Origin: Cryptosporangium minutisporangium | GTDB lineage: Bacteria > Actinomycetota > Actinomycetes > Mycobacteriales > Cryptosporangiaceae | DNA length: 64,000 bases | Direction: 5' to 3' | Assembly: GCF_039536245.1 (NCBI RefSeq) | Contig: NZ_BAAAYN010000017.1 | Span: forward strand, 247,801 to 311,800 | Shown here: positions 1 through 8,402 of the stretch, in pieces | How the letters are laid out: each line of letters opens with the position of its first letter | Position numbering within the stretch: position 1 is the first letter of the stretch | Position numbers and translations under genes: made by a program | The notes under the pieces: model-generated | Database searches by the model: none | What the model was told of the DNA's origin: nothing | The model's input: only the letters and a program-made list of their open reading frames with translations

Positions 1-588
1 ACGGCCGGTGAAGCCGAGGCCGTCGGTGGTGGTCGCGGAGATCGAAACCGGAGCGCCGACTGCGGCGGTGAGCACCTGCTCCGCCTCCGCCCGACGCGCC
101 CCGATCCGCGGCGCGACCCCGATCAACTGCACCGACACGTTCCCGATCAGGTGTCCGGCGGCCCGCACCCGCCGGGCGGTCTCGGCGAGCAGCGTCACGC
201 CCGAAGCACCGGCCCACTCCGGCCGATCGGTGCCGAAGTTGGTCCCCAGATCCCCGAGCCCCGCGGCCGAGAGCAACGCGTCGCAGGCCGCGTGCGCCGC
301 GACGTCGCCGTCGGAGTGACCGGCGAGGCCGGGCTCACCGGGCCACTCCAGCCCAGCGACCCAGCAGTCCCGATTCTGGTCGTACGCGTGCACGTCGCTG
401 CCGATGCCCACTCGCGGCAACCGCGGCGACGGCTCACCCACCGGCAGCGGCGCTCCGGCCGGCGCGGGGCTGATCGGCGCAGGCAACTGGGAGCCCAGTT
501 CGTGGGCGCCCAGCTCCACCGTGTCGGGAATCTCCACGGCACCGGGGTCGGTAATGATCTCCGGCGCGGGCTCGGGTGTCGTCGTCAC
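1..588 (-). CDS. ispF: 2-C-methyl-D-erythritol 2,4-cyclodiphosphate synthase (3' end outside window)
   Basis: IspF makes the cyclic diphosphate in the MEP isoprenoid pathway from the CDP-ME phosphate that follows the IspD step. The metal ligands of the DVHAYD motif fall at residues 65-70, the GHSDGD segment follows, and the substrate-contacting [11 protein letters not shown] segment ends at residue 196, the last codon in the window. Only about the last 10-15 residues are missing. The GTG at 588 overlaps the ispD stop codon by four bases (GTGA), which favours this start and translational coupling. It gives about 59 Pro/Glu-rich residues ahead of the usual IspF beginning. In-frame GTG codons nearer the domain could be the true start. 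Family assignment is firm; the start is uncertain. Confidence 0.93.
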   Translation of the reverse strand, partial: MTTTPEPAPEIITDPGAVEIPDTVELGAHELGSQLPAPISPAPAGAPLPVGEPSPRLPRVGIGSDVHAYDQNRDCWVAGLEWPGEPGLAGHSDGDVAAHAACDALLSAAGLGDLGTNFGTDRPEWAGASGVTLLAETARRVRAAGHLIGNVSVQLIGVAPRIGARRAEAEQVLTAAVGAPVSISATTTDGLGFTGR

Positions 589-1337
589 GTGCGGGAGCCT
601 GCCATGCCGCTCGCCGAGCGCTGAACACCGCTCTCCTCCGCGAGGACCGCATGTGCGACGACCAGGTCGAACGGTCGCGTGATCTTCAGCGCGGACGCGT
701 GCCCCGGCACGGTGTGTACCGGAACCCCGAGCCGCTCCACCAGACCGGCGTCGTCGGTAACGTCTTTTCGACCGCCCGTTGCCGCCGTCGCGTGCGCCTC
801 GGCCAACACCGACCGGGCGAACCCCTGCGGCGTCTGGACCAGTCGGAGCACTTCCCGGTCGACTGTGGACGACGCGACGCCGTCCGGACCGACCTGACGC
901 ACGGTGTCGACCACCGGCAGCACCGGCACCACCGCCGGATGCCCGGCCCGCACCGCCGCCGCGACCTCGTCGGCCAGCCCGGGGGGCGCCAACGCACGCG
1001 CGGCGTCGTGCACGAGCACGATGTCGCAGTGGCTCGGGGCGGCAGCCAGCGCGATCGCTACCGACGCTTGGCGGGTGTCACCGCCCTCGACGACTACCAG
1101 CTCGGCGGCCGAGACGACCGGCGCGAGCAGGCCGCGAACCGTCTCGGCGGCGCCGGGTGGGGCCGCCACGACCACCGCGGCGACGCTGCGGGCCGCTGCC
1201 AGCCGCCGTACGGCGTGCACCACCAGCGGTTCCCCGCCGAGGTGACGGAGCGACTTCGGTGCCCCCGGACCAAGACGCTCGCCCCGGCCGGCAGCCGGGA
1301 CGAGCGCAACGGTGTCTCGAGTGTCCAGTGCGGACAC
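585..1337 (-). CDS. ispD: 2-C-methyl-D-erythritol 4-phosphate cytidylyltransferase
   Basis: IspD transfers CMP from CTP to methylerythritol phosphate, the third step of the MEP pathway, in the cytosol. The 250-residue protein has the nucleotide-binding AAGRGERLG segment at 15-23, VHDAAR at 109-114, LPVVDTV near 140-146, QTPQGF at 168-173, TDDA near 194-197 and KITRPFDL near 218-225, all in the family order. Length is normal. It begins three bases after the carD stop and overlaps ispF by four bases, so carD-ispD-ispF is very probably one transcript. This arrangement is common in Actinomycetota and puts isoprenoid supply behind the CarD promoter. Confidence 0.97.
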   Translation of the reverse strand: MSALDTRDTVALVPAAGRGERLGPGAPKSLRHLGGEPLVVHAVRRLAAARSVAAVVVAAPPGAAETVRGLLAPVVSAAELVVVEGGDTRQASVAIALAAAPSHCDIVLVHDAARALAPPGLADEVAAAVRAGHPAVVPVLPVVDTVRQVGPDGVASSTVDREVLRLVQTPQGFARSVLAEAHATAATGGRKDVTDDAGLVERLGVPVHTVPGHASALKITRPFDLVVAHAVLAEESGVQRSASGMAGSRT

Positions 1338-1340
1338 GAA

Positions 1341-1823
1341 CTACGAAGCCAGGACCTTGTCGAGCAGCTGCTCGGCGTCGTCCTTGCCAGTCCCCTCGGC
1401 GAGGGCGAGTTCGCCGACGAGGATGTCGCGGGCCTTCGCGAGCATGCGCTTCTCACCAGCGGAGAGGCCACGCTCCTTGTCACGCCGCCAGAGATCACGA
1501 ACGACCTCGGCGACCTTGTTCACGTCACCGGAGGCGAGCTTCTCGAGGTTCGCCTTGTAGCGACGCGACCAGTTGGTCGGCTCCTCGGTGTGGGGAGCGC
1601 GGAGAACCTGGAAGACCTTGTCCAGACCCTCCTCGCCCACCACCTCGCGGACGCCGACGATTTCCGCGTTCTCGGCAGGGACACGAACGGTCAGGTCACC
1701 CTGGGCGACCTTCAGGACGAGATACTGCTTTTCGACACCCTTGATCGTTCGGGTTTCGATGGCCTCGATGAGAGCGGCCCCGTGGTGGGGGTACACAACG
1801 GTCTCGCCGACGGTGAAAGTCAT
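1341..1823 (-). CDS. carD: CarD-family RNA polymerase-binding transcription regulator
   Basis: CarD binds the RNA polymerase beta subunit and stabilises the open complex at housekeeping and rRNA promoters; it is essential in mycobacteria. The 160-residue protein has the N-terminal Tudor-like domain (about 1-60, with YPHHGA near 11-16) and a basic helical C-terminal domain. Trp85 in the TNWSRR segment matches the tryptophan that wedges into the minor groove at the upstream edge of the bubble in the mycobacterial protein. The start ATG has an AAAGGGG stretch about 11 bases upstream. It leads an operon with ispD and ispF. Confidence 0.97.
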   Translation of the reverse strand: MTFTVGETVVYPHHGAALIEAIETRTIKGVEKQYLVLKVAQGDLTVRVPAENAEIVGVREVVGEEGLDKVFQVLRAPHTEEPTNWSRRYKANLEKLASGDVNKVAEVVRDLWRRDKERGLSAGEKRMLAKARDILVGELALAEGTGKDDAEQLLDKVLAS

Positions 1824-2357
1824 GAGTCGGAAACCCCTTTCGCTGTGTCAAGGATAACACGGCGTCACCGCGATCGGGCATGGTCTGGGCCACTGAAACC
1901 GCAGGTCAGGGGACGTGACAAAACTCTTGGAAGCTTGACACGTTCATCCGGCCTCTGATCGGCGCGCTGGTCATCGTCGGTGGCCGGGTTCCACACAAAG
2001 GACGGTACCGGGTTCCGCCAGGCCCACCATGTGAGATCAGCCGCAGCCTCGTCGACCGACCCGTAAGCCCTGTTCGGCCGAGGTCCCGGGGCCCGTTTCC
2101 GACCCTCACCTACGGAATCCGTAGGTGGGGGCCGACGAACACGGCGAGCCGACCGACGCACCGGCGACGCGACGGCCTCCAGGGCGTACCGACCGACCGC
2201 GCACGCACCGCTCCGACCCCCCGACTCCGCCGTTCGTCGCCCGGTTGCCGGACGCTCCGGTGGCCGCTTTTTCCGGGTTTTGAGACCCGATCTGGGAGTG
2301 AGGTGGCGCGCTGTCGAGGAGTCGGTCACAGTAGGGGAGAGCGTGGTGGAGGCGCCG
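1824..2357. other. Intergenic region between divergent carD and the thioredoxin-like gene
   Basis: These 534 bases separate two divergently read genes, so both promoters should lie here. I see one strong signal, the perfect 21-bp palindrome at 2107-2127 listed separately. The open frames that cross the region lack a credible ribosome site or family motif and were not called. No RNA gene or terminator was recognised. Confidence 0.5.
2107..2127. promoter_or_regulatory. 21-bp perfect palindrome, candidate operator
   Basis: Two 10-bp arms (CACCTACGGA and its exact complement) flank a single central base. It lies about 285 bases upstream of the carD start and 230-250 bases upstream of the plus-strand gene start. 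Perfect odd-length dyads of this size are typical of dimeric repressor sites, but the cognate protein is not known and a hairpin role in a leader RNA is also possible. Confidence 0.45.
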
Positions 2358-3092
2358 ATGAGCCGCCGACCTGACAGTGACGAACCGGCCAGCGACGAGC
2401 CTGGCCACGACGGAGAGATCCGCGGTCTGCCGCCCGAGTGGGGGACGATCGTGGTCCCCGATGACCTGCGCGATCTGGCCGACGAGATCTCTGCGGTGCA
2501 GGCCGAGCTGGCCGGTCGACCCCCCGGTCGACGACGGCGGTGGCCGCGCCCCGGAATGTCCGCGCCGCTGTGTGCGCTGATCCTCTTCCTGGTGGCCGCG
2601 ATCGGCAGCTTGATGGTGATCGTGTTGCCCAAACCGAACCGGCCGCCCAGGCGGGAGCCGCTGGCCAGCCCGAGCGTGGCCGTCGGCGTGGCGGGCGGGC
2701 TGGTACCCCCCCTCTCCCTGGTCGGCTCCGATGGGCAAGGTTCGTCGCTACGCGAGTTCCGGCCGTCCGTGTTGCTGATCTCCCCCGCCGGCTGCGTTCG
2801 CTGTGCGGCAGTACGGAATCAGCTGATCGAGGCGACTGACGAGACTCAGCTCACCATTGTCTGGATTACGGAGAGTAAGCGGCCCGTTACAGAAGTACCT
2901 GGCCTGCCGACCGGGCGGCTCGTCTCCCTGGCCGATCCGACCGGAACCGCCAGAGCCGCGATCGCCAACGTCTCGGCGACCGAGCCGACCGCCGTCCTGG
3001 TGCGGACCGACGGGCGGATCCGCCGGATCGTCCCGAACGTGCCGGACCCCGCTCAGCTCCGGCCGGAGCTCGCCGCACTGACGATCCGCTGA
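2358..3092 (+). CDS. Membrane-anchored thioredoxin-fold protein
   Basis: The 244-residue protein has an acidic cytoplasmic N-terminus (1-57), a basic stop (GRRRRW), one membrane helix at about 70-91, then an outside domain starting with LVPPLSLVG and a CxxC pair (Cys146-Val-Arg-Cys149) in the context SPAGCVRC. This layout matches TlpA/ResA-like redox proteins tethered to the outer face of the membrane; its partner is unknown. I chose the ATG at 2358 because GGAGG lies five bases upstream; in-frame GTG codons at 2343 and 2346 are possible and a TTG at 2280 is unlikely. It sits 6 bases before the UbiA gene and probably shares a transcript. Confidence 0.75.
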   Translation: MSRRPDSDEPASDEPGHDGEIRGLPPEWGTIVVPDDLRDLADEISAVQAELAGRPPGRRRRWPRPGMSAPLCALILFLVAAIGSLMVIVLPKPNRPPRREPLASPSVAVGVAGGLVPPLSLVGSDGQGSSLREFRPSVLLISPAGCVRCAAVRNQLIEATDETQLTIVWITESKRPVTEVPGLPTGRLVSLADPTGTARAAIANVSATEPTAVLVRTDGRIRRIVPNVPDPAQLRPELAALTIR

Positions 3093-3098
3093 CGCCCG

Positions 3099-3962
3099 TT
3101 GACGATCTCGACACCGACCCGACGCGCTCCCGCCCGGTGGATCCGTGCCGGTTGGGCGCTGATCCGGGCGTGCCACCCCGAGCCCGCTCTCGCCGTGACC
3201 GTCGGCGTCACCGCGCTCGCTGCGGCCAGTGGCCGGTCCGTCGCAGGCCTGGCGGCGGTGGCCACCGCGGTGCTCGCCGGGCAGCTGGCGACCGGCTGGA
3301 GCAACGACTGGCTGGACGCCGACCGCGACGCGGCCGTCGGGCGGACGGACAAGCCGGTGGCTACCGGCGAGGTCTCCCGCCGTCTCGTCGGCGTGGCGGC
3401 GCTCGTCGCGGGGCTGGCCTGCGTCCCGCTCTCGCTGCTCTCCGGCTGGCAGGCCGGCCTGGTCCATCTGGCCGCGGTGGGCTGCGCGCTGGCCTACAAC
3501 GCCCGCCTGAAGTCGACGCCGTTCTCCGCCCTCCCGTACGCGCTCGCGTTCGCAGCGGCACCGGCGTTCGTCACGCTCGCTCTCCCCGGCTCGCCGTGGC
3601 CGCCGGTGTGGCTGACGGTGGCCGGTGCCGCGCTCGGCGCCGGTGCGCACTTCGCGAACGTCCTCGGTGACCTGGAGGAGGATGCGGCGACCGGTATCCG
3701 CGGCCTGCCTCACCGACTCGGCCGACGAGCGAGCGAGGCGATCGCAGCCGGGTTGATGGCGCTGGTGGCGGTCGTGTTGACGGCCGGACCGCCCGGGCCG
3801 CCGCGGCCCATCGCCTGGGGCATCCTGGGCGTCACCGCGATCGCGCTCGGCCTCGGCGCCGTCCTGGGACGTCGGCCGGGCTCCCCGGCGCTGTTCCGGG
3901 CGGTGCTGGTCGCCGCGGTCTGCGACGTCGCGCTGCTACTCCTCAGCGGCACCAATCTCTGA
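3099..3962 (+). CDS. UbiA-family membrane prenyltransferase
   Basis: UbiA-type enzymes transfer prenyl groups to aromatic or lipid acceptors inside the membrane. The 287-residue protein has eight to nine hydrophobic segments, the first Asp-rich motif NDWLDADRD at 69-77 and a second one (GDLEED, Asp191 and Asp195), both needed for Mg-diphosphate binding. The substrate cannot be deduced; quinone, heme or decaprenylphosphoryl-ribose routes are all served by this family. The start is TTG, the only start codon ahead of the first motif in a sensible position, with no clear ribosome site, so it may be translated by coupling to the gene 6 bases upstream. Confidence 0.85.
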   Translation: MTISTPTRRAPARWIRAGWALIRACHPEPALAVTVGVTALAAASGRSVAGLAAVATAVLAGQLATGWSNDWLDADRDAAVGRTDKPVATGEVSRRLVGVAALVAGLACVPLSLLSGWQAGLVHLAAVGCALAYNARLKSTPFSALPYALAFAAAPAFVTLALPGSPWPPVWLTVAGAALGAGAHFANVLGDLEEDAATGIRGLPHRLGRRASEAIAAGLMALVAVVLTAGPPGPPRPIAWGILGVTAIALGLGAVLGRRPGSPALFRAVLVAAVCDVALLLLSGTNL

Positions 3963-4147
3963 CGAATAGCGTCGCTGACCTCGGGTAATTCGTAGCTCGG
4001 CGTGGCACGCCGACCCGATGCGCGGACCCGCGTCGGCCAGACACTACGCTATAGGCGGTCTACGCAACGTAGATACCCGAGGTGTGTACGCGCAGTCGAC
4101 GCCTATCCCGCTCGCCTGCGTCAGTAGAGGCCAGAGAGGAAGCTGCC

Positions 4148-4987
4148 GTGAGCCGCTCGACGGACACCAGGCGGCGTGGCCGCCGGGCCGCGACCCTGAT
4201 CACGCTAGGTCTCGTCGGCGCGTTCGCGCTGACCGGTTGCAGCTCCGGCCAGATCGCGGAGACCGCGCTCAAGGTCGCGTCGATCCCCGGGGTCGACTCG
4301 CAGGCCGGTGACGTAGCGATCCGGAACGTCGTGGTGTCCTTCCCCCCGGAGGGCTACACCTGGCCCGCCGGCAGCAACGTCCCGCTGCAGCTCACGCTGA
4401 TCAACAACGGCAACACCGGCGACCGGCTGACGTCGGTCACCAGTGACATCGCCGGCTCCGTGGTGCTGCAGGAGGTACCGGAGGGCGGTCAGGCCACGGT
4501 CGGACCGACCGTCACCCCGTCCGCGAGTGCCTCCGAGACCGCCTCGCCGTCAGCGGGCACACCGAGCGCCGGCGACGTGACGCCGTCCGGCGCGGTCGTG
4601 GTCGGCACGCCGACGCCGACGCTCAGCGGTGGGGTGCCGAGCCCGGCGCCATCCCGCGGAACGCCGTCCCCGGTCGTCGAGTCGCCGCTGGCGACCGCGA
4701 GCCCGGCCGCCTCGCTGCCGCTGGAGATCCCGGCCCGCCGAGTGGTCCCGCTCCAGCCGGGTGGCCCGCAGCTCGTCCTGACCTCGATCACCGAGGAGCT
4801 CGACGCGGCGACGGTCGTCACCGTGACGTTCAACTTCGAGCGCGGCGGCTCGGTGACCCTGCAGGTGCCGTTCGCCGCGCCGGAGAGCCCGCTGCCCCGC
4901 GCCTCGGTCACCCACGAGAACGAAGAGGGCGGCCACGGCGTCGAGTCCGAGCACGGCACGGAAGAAGACAACGAGCACGCCGAGTAG
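4148..4987 (+). CDS. Putative lipoprotein with Ser/Thr/Pro-rich linker
   Basis: The 279-residue protein starts with basic residues, a hydrophobic stretch (about 15-28) and a lipobox ending LTGC, so Cys31 is the predicted lipidated residue. A compact N-terminal domain (about 40-120) is followed by a Ser/Thr/Pro/Gly-rich linker (about 120-195), a second short domain, and a strongly acidic, His-containing tail. The GTG start at 4148 has AGAGGAAG upstream; an upstream in-frame start at 4082 would spoil the signal peptide. No family was recognised. Similar lipoproteins occur just before radA in related actinomycetes, but their role is unknown to me. Confidence 0.8.
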   Translation: MSRSTDTRRRGRRAATLITLGLVGAFALTGCSSGQIAETALKVASIPGVDSQAGDVAIRNVVVSFPPEGYTWPAGSNVPLQLTLINNGNTGDRLTSVTSDIAGSVVLQEVPEGGQATVGPTVTPSASASETASPSAGTPSAGDVTPSGAVVVGTPTPTLSGGVPSPAPSRGTPSPVVESPLATASPAASLPLEIPARRVVPLQPGGPQLVLTSITEELDAATVVTVTFNFERGGSVTLQVPFAAPESPLPRASVTHENEEGGHGVESEHGTEEDNEHAE

Positions 4988-5080
4988 GCGCACTCCGCAC
5001 TCCCGACGGCGGGCGGCCGGACCACGTGTGGTCCCGCCGCCCGCCGCTTTGTGTCACACCGGCACCGTAGGGTTCGGCTC

Positions 5081-6544
5081 ATGCCACCCCGCACCGCTAC
5101 CAAGGCCAACCGCGAGCGGCCCGCCTACCGCTGTACCGAGTGCGGCCTCACCGTTGCGAAGTGGGTCGGCCGGTGTCCCGAGTGCCAGGCCTGGGGCACG
5201 ATCGACGAGGTCGGTGCGGGCCCGGTCGCTCTGCAGCAGGTGGGTGCCGGTCCGGTCACCGCACCGGCCCGCCCGATCGGCGAGATCGACGTCCGGGCCG
5301 CCCAGTCCCGGCCGACCGGCGTCGACGAGCTCGACCGGGTACTCGGCGGCGGCCTGGTGCCGGGCGCCGTTCTACTGCTCGCCGGCGAGCCGGGCGTGGG
5401 TAAGTCGACGCTGCTGCTCGAGGTCGCTCATCGGTATGCCGCCAGCGGCGGTGCGCCGGCGCTGGTGGTCACTGGCGAGGAGTCCGCAGCCCAGGTCCGG
5501 CTGCGCGCCGACCGCACCGACCGGATCCACCCGTCGCTCTTCCTCGCGGCCGAGACCGACCTCTCCGCCGTGCTCGGTCATGTGGAGGCGGTCTCCCCCG
5601 GGCTGCTCGTCGTCGACTCGGTGCAGACCATCTCCTCACCCGCGCTCGACAGCGCGCCGGGCAGCGTCACCCAGGTACGCGCGGTCACCTCGACCCTGAT
5701 CGCCTCGGCGAAGGCCCGCAACATGGCGACGATCCTCGTCGGTCACGTCACGAAGGACGGCAACGTGGCCGGCCCGCGCGTGCTCGAGCACCTCGTCGAC
5801 GTCGTCCTGCACTTCGAGGGCGAGCGGCACTCGACGCTGCGGCTGGTCCGCGCGGTGAAGAACCGGTACGGGCCGTCCGACGAGGTCGGTTGTTTCGAGA
5901 TGCACGACCGCGGCATCCGCGGCCTGGCCGACCCGTCCGGGCTATTCCTCACCCGGCACAGCGAGGCGGTACCGGGTACCTGCGTGTCGGTGCTCCTGGA
6001 GGGGGTCCGGCCGCTGCTGGCCGAGGTACAGGCGCTGGTGGCGCCCAGCCACATCCCCACTCCCCGGCGAGCGGTCAGCGGGCTCGACTCGGCCCGCGTC
6101 GCGATGGTGCTCGCGGTCACCGAACGACGGGGCCGAGTGCGGCTGCAGGAGCGCGACGTCTACACCGCGACGGTCGGCGGCGCGAAGGTCACCGAGCCCG
6201 CCGGAGACCTCGCGGTCGCGCTCGCCGTGGCGTCGGCTGCGCGCGACGAGGCGCTGCCACCCGACCTGGTGGCGATCGGCGAGCTCGGGCTGTCCGGCGA
6301 CGTCCGCCGGGTGGGCGCGGTGGAGCGGCGATTGGCCGAGGCCGCGCGCCTGGGCTTTCGGCAGGCGCTGGTGCCGACCGGCTCGATCGAGCGCAAGCCA
6401 CCGAACATGATCGTCACCGAGGTCGACGATCTACGGGCCGCCTTGGGGCACGCGTTCCGGGATAAGGTGCGTAGCCTGTCCGAGGTACGGCCGACGCCGT
6501 CCGGGGAAGGATCCCCAACAGGTCGACGACGCCCTGCTCCGTGA
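5081..6544 (+). CDS. radA: DNA repair protein RadA
   Basis: RadA is a RecA-related ATPase that drives branch migration of recombination intermediates. The 487-residue protein has the four-cysteine zinc finger (Cys18, Cys21, Cys32, Cys35), the Walker A motif GEPGVGKST at 102-110, the RadA-specific KNRYG motif at 260-264 and a C-terminal Lon-protease-like domain without protease activity. I start at the ATG at 5081 because the zinc finger is normally close to the N-terminus; a GTG at 5051 is in frame. It precedes disA, a pairing seen in many Gram-positive genomes in which DisA scans DNA and is inhibited by RadA. Confidence 0.97.
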   Translation: MPPRTATKANRERPAYRCTECGLTVAKWVGRCPECQAWGTIDEVGAGPVALQQVGAGPVTAPARPIGEIDVRAAQSRPTGVDELDRVLGGGLVPGAVLLLAGEPGVGKSTLLLEVAHRYAASGGAPALVVTGEESAAQVRLRADRTDRIHPSLFLAAETDLSAVLGHVEAVSPGLLVVDSVQTISSPALDSAPGSVTQVRAVTSTLIASAKARNMATILVGHVTKDGNVAGPRVLEHLVDVVLHFEGERHSTLRLVRAVKNRYGPSDEVGCFEMHDRGIRGLADPSGLFLTRHSEAVPGTCVSVLLEGVRPLLAEVQALVAPSHIPTPRRAVSGLDSARVAMVLAVTERRGRVRLQERDVYTATVGGAKVTEPAGDLAVALAVASAARDEALPPDLVAIGELGLSGDVRRVGAVERRLAEAARLGFRQALVPTGSIERKPPNMIVTEVDDLRAALGHAFRDKVRSLSEVRPTPSGEGSPTGRRRPAP

Positions 6545-6638
6545 GGCTGCGCTTCGGAGATCGGACTTGCCCGCGGCGGGCACTCTGAGGCTGTCCAGGG
6601 AGTCCGCTACGACCGCCGCGCCGGTGGAGTGCCAACTT

Positions 6639-6656
6639 GTGTCGGTACTCCGACAC
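6639..6656. promoter_or_regulatory. Palindrome upstream of disA
   Basis: Seven-base arms GTGTCGG and CCGACAC enclose TACT, about 83 bases before the disA start. The spacing suits a repressor site over the disA promoter. It does not match the actinobacterial SOS box (GAAC-N4-GTTC), so LexA control is not indicated. Its role is a guess. Confidence 0.35.
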
Positions 6657-6738
6657 GGTGTCACCAGCGGGCCCACACCGCGCGGAGAGGCGTGGCCGCC
6701 GTAGACTGCCGGAGAATCAGATGCCTGGAGGTACAGCC

Positions 6739-7818
6739 GTGGTCGGGACGGAGCGCGATGAGCAGCTCCGGCAAACGCTCGCCCGGATCGCGCCGGGTAC
6801 CTCCCTGCGGGACGGACTCGACCGGATTCTGCGCGGTAGCACCGGTGCCCTGATCGTTTTCGGACACGACAAGACCGTCGACGCGATCTCGACCGGCGGC
6901 TTCCCGCTCGACGTCGAGTTCACCCCCACCGGGCTTCGTGAGCTGGCGAAAATGGACGGTGCGCTGGTGCTGTCCAACGACGGCTCGCGGATCGTGCGGG
7001 CCGCCGTGCACCTGATGCCCGACTCGTCGATACCGGCGGTCGAGTCCGGCACCCGGCACCGCACCGCCGAGCGGGTGTCCAAGCAGACCGGCTTCCCGGT
7101 GATCTCGGTCAGCCAGTCGATGCGCATCATCGGGCTCTACGTCGGCGGCACCCGCTACGTGCTGGACGAGACGTCGTCGATCCTGTCGAAGGCCAACCAG
7201 GCACTCGCGACGCTGGAGCGCTACAAGCTGCGGCTCGACGAGGTGTCCGGCACCCTGTCGGCGCTGGAGATCGAAGACCTGGTCACGGTCCGCGACGCGA
7301 TGTCGGTGACCCAGCGGCTGGAGATGGTCCGCCGGATCTCCGACGAGATCGCCGGCTACGTGATCGAGCTCGGCACCGACGGACGCCTGCTCAAGCTCCA
7401 GCTGGACGAGCTGATGGCCGGCGTCGACGCCGACCGTGAGCTGGTGATCCGCGACTACCTGCCCTCCGGCCGCCGCACCAGGTCGGTCGCCGACGTCCTC
7501 GACGACCTCGACCGGCTGTCCGCGACCGAGCTGCTCGACCTGACGCTGGTCGCCCGCGGAGTCGGCTACCCGGCCACGGCCGACACCCTGGAAGGCGCCG
7601 TGAGCCCGCGCGGTTACCGGCTGCTCGCGAAGGTTCCCCGCCTGCCGGGCGCGGTCATCGACCGCCTGGTCGAGCACTTCGGCGGGCTCCAGAAGCTGCT
7701 CGGAGCGACGGTCGACGACCTCCGCGCGGTAGAGGGCGTCGGCGACGCCCGCGCCCGCTCGGTGCGCGAAGGCCTCTCCCGCCTAGCCGAGTCCTCAATC
7801 CTCGAACGCTACGTATAG
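6739..7818 (+). CDS. disA: DNA integrity scanning diadenylate cyclase DisA
   Basis: DisA joins two ATP into c-di-AMP and stops doing so when it meets branched DNA. The 359-residue protein has the DAC domain at about 1-145 with DGA at 73-75 and RHRTAE at 106-111, the two catalytic motifs, then the helical linker and a C-terminal helix-hairpin-helix DNA-binding domain ([12 protein letters not shown] near 331-342). The GTG at 6739 has a perfect GGAGGT six bases upstream. An ATG at 6721 and an ORF start at 6637 are in frame, but the GTG puts the protein at the family's usual length. Confidence 0.96.
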   Translation: MVGTERDEQLRQTLARIAPGTSLRDGLDRILRGSTGALIVFGHDKTVDAISTGGFPLDVEFTPTGLRELAKMDGALVLSNDGSRIVRAAVHLMPDSSIPAVESGTRHRTAERVSKQTGFPVISVSQSMRIIGLYVGGTRYVLDETSSILSKANQALATLERYKLRLDEVSGTLSALEIEDLVTVRDAMSVTQRLEMVRRISDEIAGYVIELGTDGRLLKLQLDELMAGVDADRELVIRDYLPSGRRTRSVADVLDDLDRLSATELLDLTLVARGVGYPATADTLEGAVSPRGYRLLAKVPRLPGAVIDRLVEHFGGLQKLLGATVDDLRAVEGVGDARARSVREGLSRLAESSILERYV

Positions 7819-7870
7819 CGGCCCGCCCAGAACGACGCGCCGCTGATGGTTGGCACGCGTTCCGGGTAGC

Positions 7871-8050
7871 GCGCCGGGTGGTTGTCGCGCTCTCCGGGTC
7901 GCGCCGGGTGGTTGTCGCGCTCTCCGGGTCGCGCCGGGTGGTTGTCGCGCTCTCCGGGTCGCGCTGGGTGGTTGTCGCGCTCTCCGGGTCGCGCCGGGTG
8001 GTTGTCGCGCTCTCCGGGTCGCGCTGGGTGGTTGTCGCGCTCTCCGGGCA
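7871..8050. repeat. Six 30-bp tandem repeats
   Basis: Six uninterrupted copies of a 30-base unit start with GCGCYGGGTGGTTGTCG and end CTCTCCGGG. The only variation is C or T at the fifth base (order C, C, C, T, C, T) and the last two bases of copy six. There are no spacers, so this is a minisatellite-like array, not CRISPR. It begins about 50 bases after the disA stop codon. Confidence 0.95.
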
Positions 8051-8138
8051 GTGCAGCGTTCCGGGGTGGGCGTCCACGGCGACCGGCCCTCCGCTCCGAA
8101 GGTGTTGCCACGACCGTAGGAATCCACCGGCCGCCGCG

Positions 8139-8240
8139 ACGTGTTTTCGGGAAGACCACCTCCCACGGAGCACCCGGACGTGGTTTTCGGGGAAGACCAC
8201 CTCTCAAGGGGCCGTCGCGGCATGGTTTTTCGGCAAAACC
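8139..8240. repeat. Three imperfect hairpin repeats
   Basis: Three related copies, about 38-42 bases apart, share a core of the form GTGGTTTTCGGGGAAGACCAC. The middle one at 8180-8200 is the best: nine-base arms with a single T:G wobble and a GGG loop. The third copy is degenerate. The sequence resembles REP-type intergenic hairpins. Confidence 0.7.
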
Positions 8241-8262
8241 CCAAGCGCCACCCGCGCATGAC

Positions 8263-8295
8263 GAAGCGCCCGCCCCGAATCGGGACGGGCGCTTC
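8263..8295. terminator. Strong stem-loop, probable bidirectional terminator
   Basis: Ten-base perfect arms GAAGCGCCCG and CGGGCGCTTC enclose a second nested CCCG/CGGG pairing. Read on the minus strand it directly follows the rplL-like relic, as a ribosomal-operon terminator would. It can also stop transcription from the minus-strand gene at 8403. Confidence 0.7.
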
Positions 8296-8332
8296 TGGTG
8301 TCAGCGCTCGCCGGCGCGGTGGCCGGCGGAGA

Positions 8333-8380
8333 TCACTTGACCGAGACGGTGGCGCCGGCAGCCTCGCACTGGGCCTTCGC
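8333..8380 (-). pseudogene. Relic of the 3' end of rplL (ribosomal protein L7/L12)
   Basis: On the minus strand the codons read A-K-A-Q-C-E-A-A-G-A-T-V-S-V-K and then TGA. This is very close to the conserved C-terminus of actinobacterial L7/L12 proteins as I know them, ending in AAGATVTVK. No start codon or upstream L12 domain is present; upstream (8381-8401) the sequence switches to a palindromic repeat. The stem-loop at 8263-8295 follows at the distance expected of a terminator. I infer a duplicated fragment of the rplL 3' end. The match is short (15 residues), so chance resemblance is not excluded. Confidence 0.5.
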
Positions 8381-8402
8381 CGTCCTGGGCGGGCCGTGCA
8401 CC

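Larger units (their letters stand above)
7819..8402. other. Gene-free repeat island between disA and the 8403 gene
   Basis: No credible gene lies in these 584 bases. The island holds, in order, six 30-bp tandem repeats, three hairpin repeats of the TTTTCGGG type, a strong stem-loop, a short reading frame resembling the rplL C-terminus, and one end of a palindromic repeat family seen twice elsewhere in the window. Each is listed separately. All six frames stay open through the tandem repeats because the unit is a multiple of three, which explains the many spurious ORFs here. Confidence 0.8.

Noticed and set aside
1906-2738. Minus-strand frames in the carD upstream region
   Set aside because: They lack ribosome sites and recognisable domains and overlap the thioredoxin-like gene.
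6639-6656. LexA SOS box for disA/radA
   Set aside because: The dyad does not contain GAAC-N4-GTTC, the actinobacterial SOS consensus.
6545-6738. c-di-AMP (ydaO-type) riboswitch before disA
   Set aside because: I could not trace the conserved two-pseudoknot layout; only a short dyad is visible.
7871-8050. CRISPR array
   Set aside because: The repeats are directly contiguous with no spacers, and no cas genes are in the window.
8333-8380. Functional rplL gene
   Set aside because: Only 15 codons match and no start or L12 body is present, so it was called a relic.
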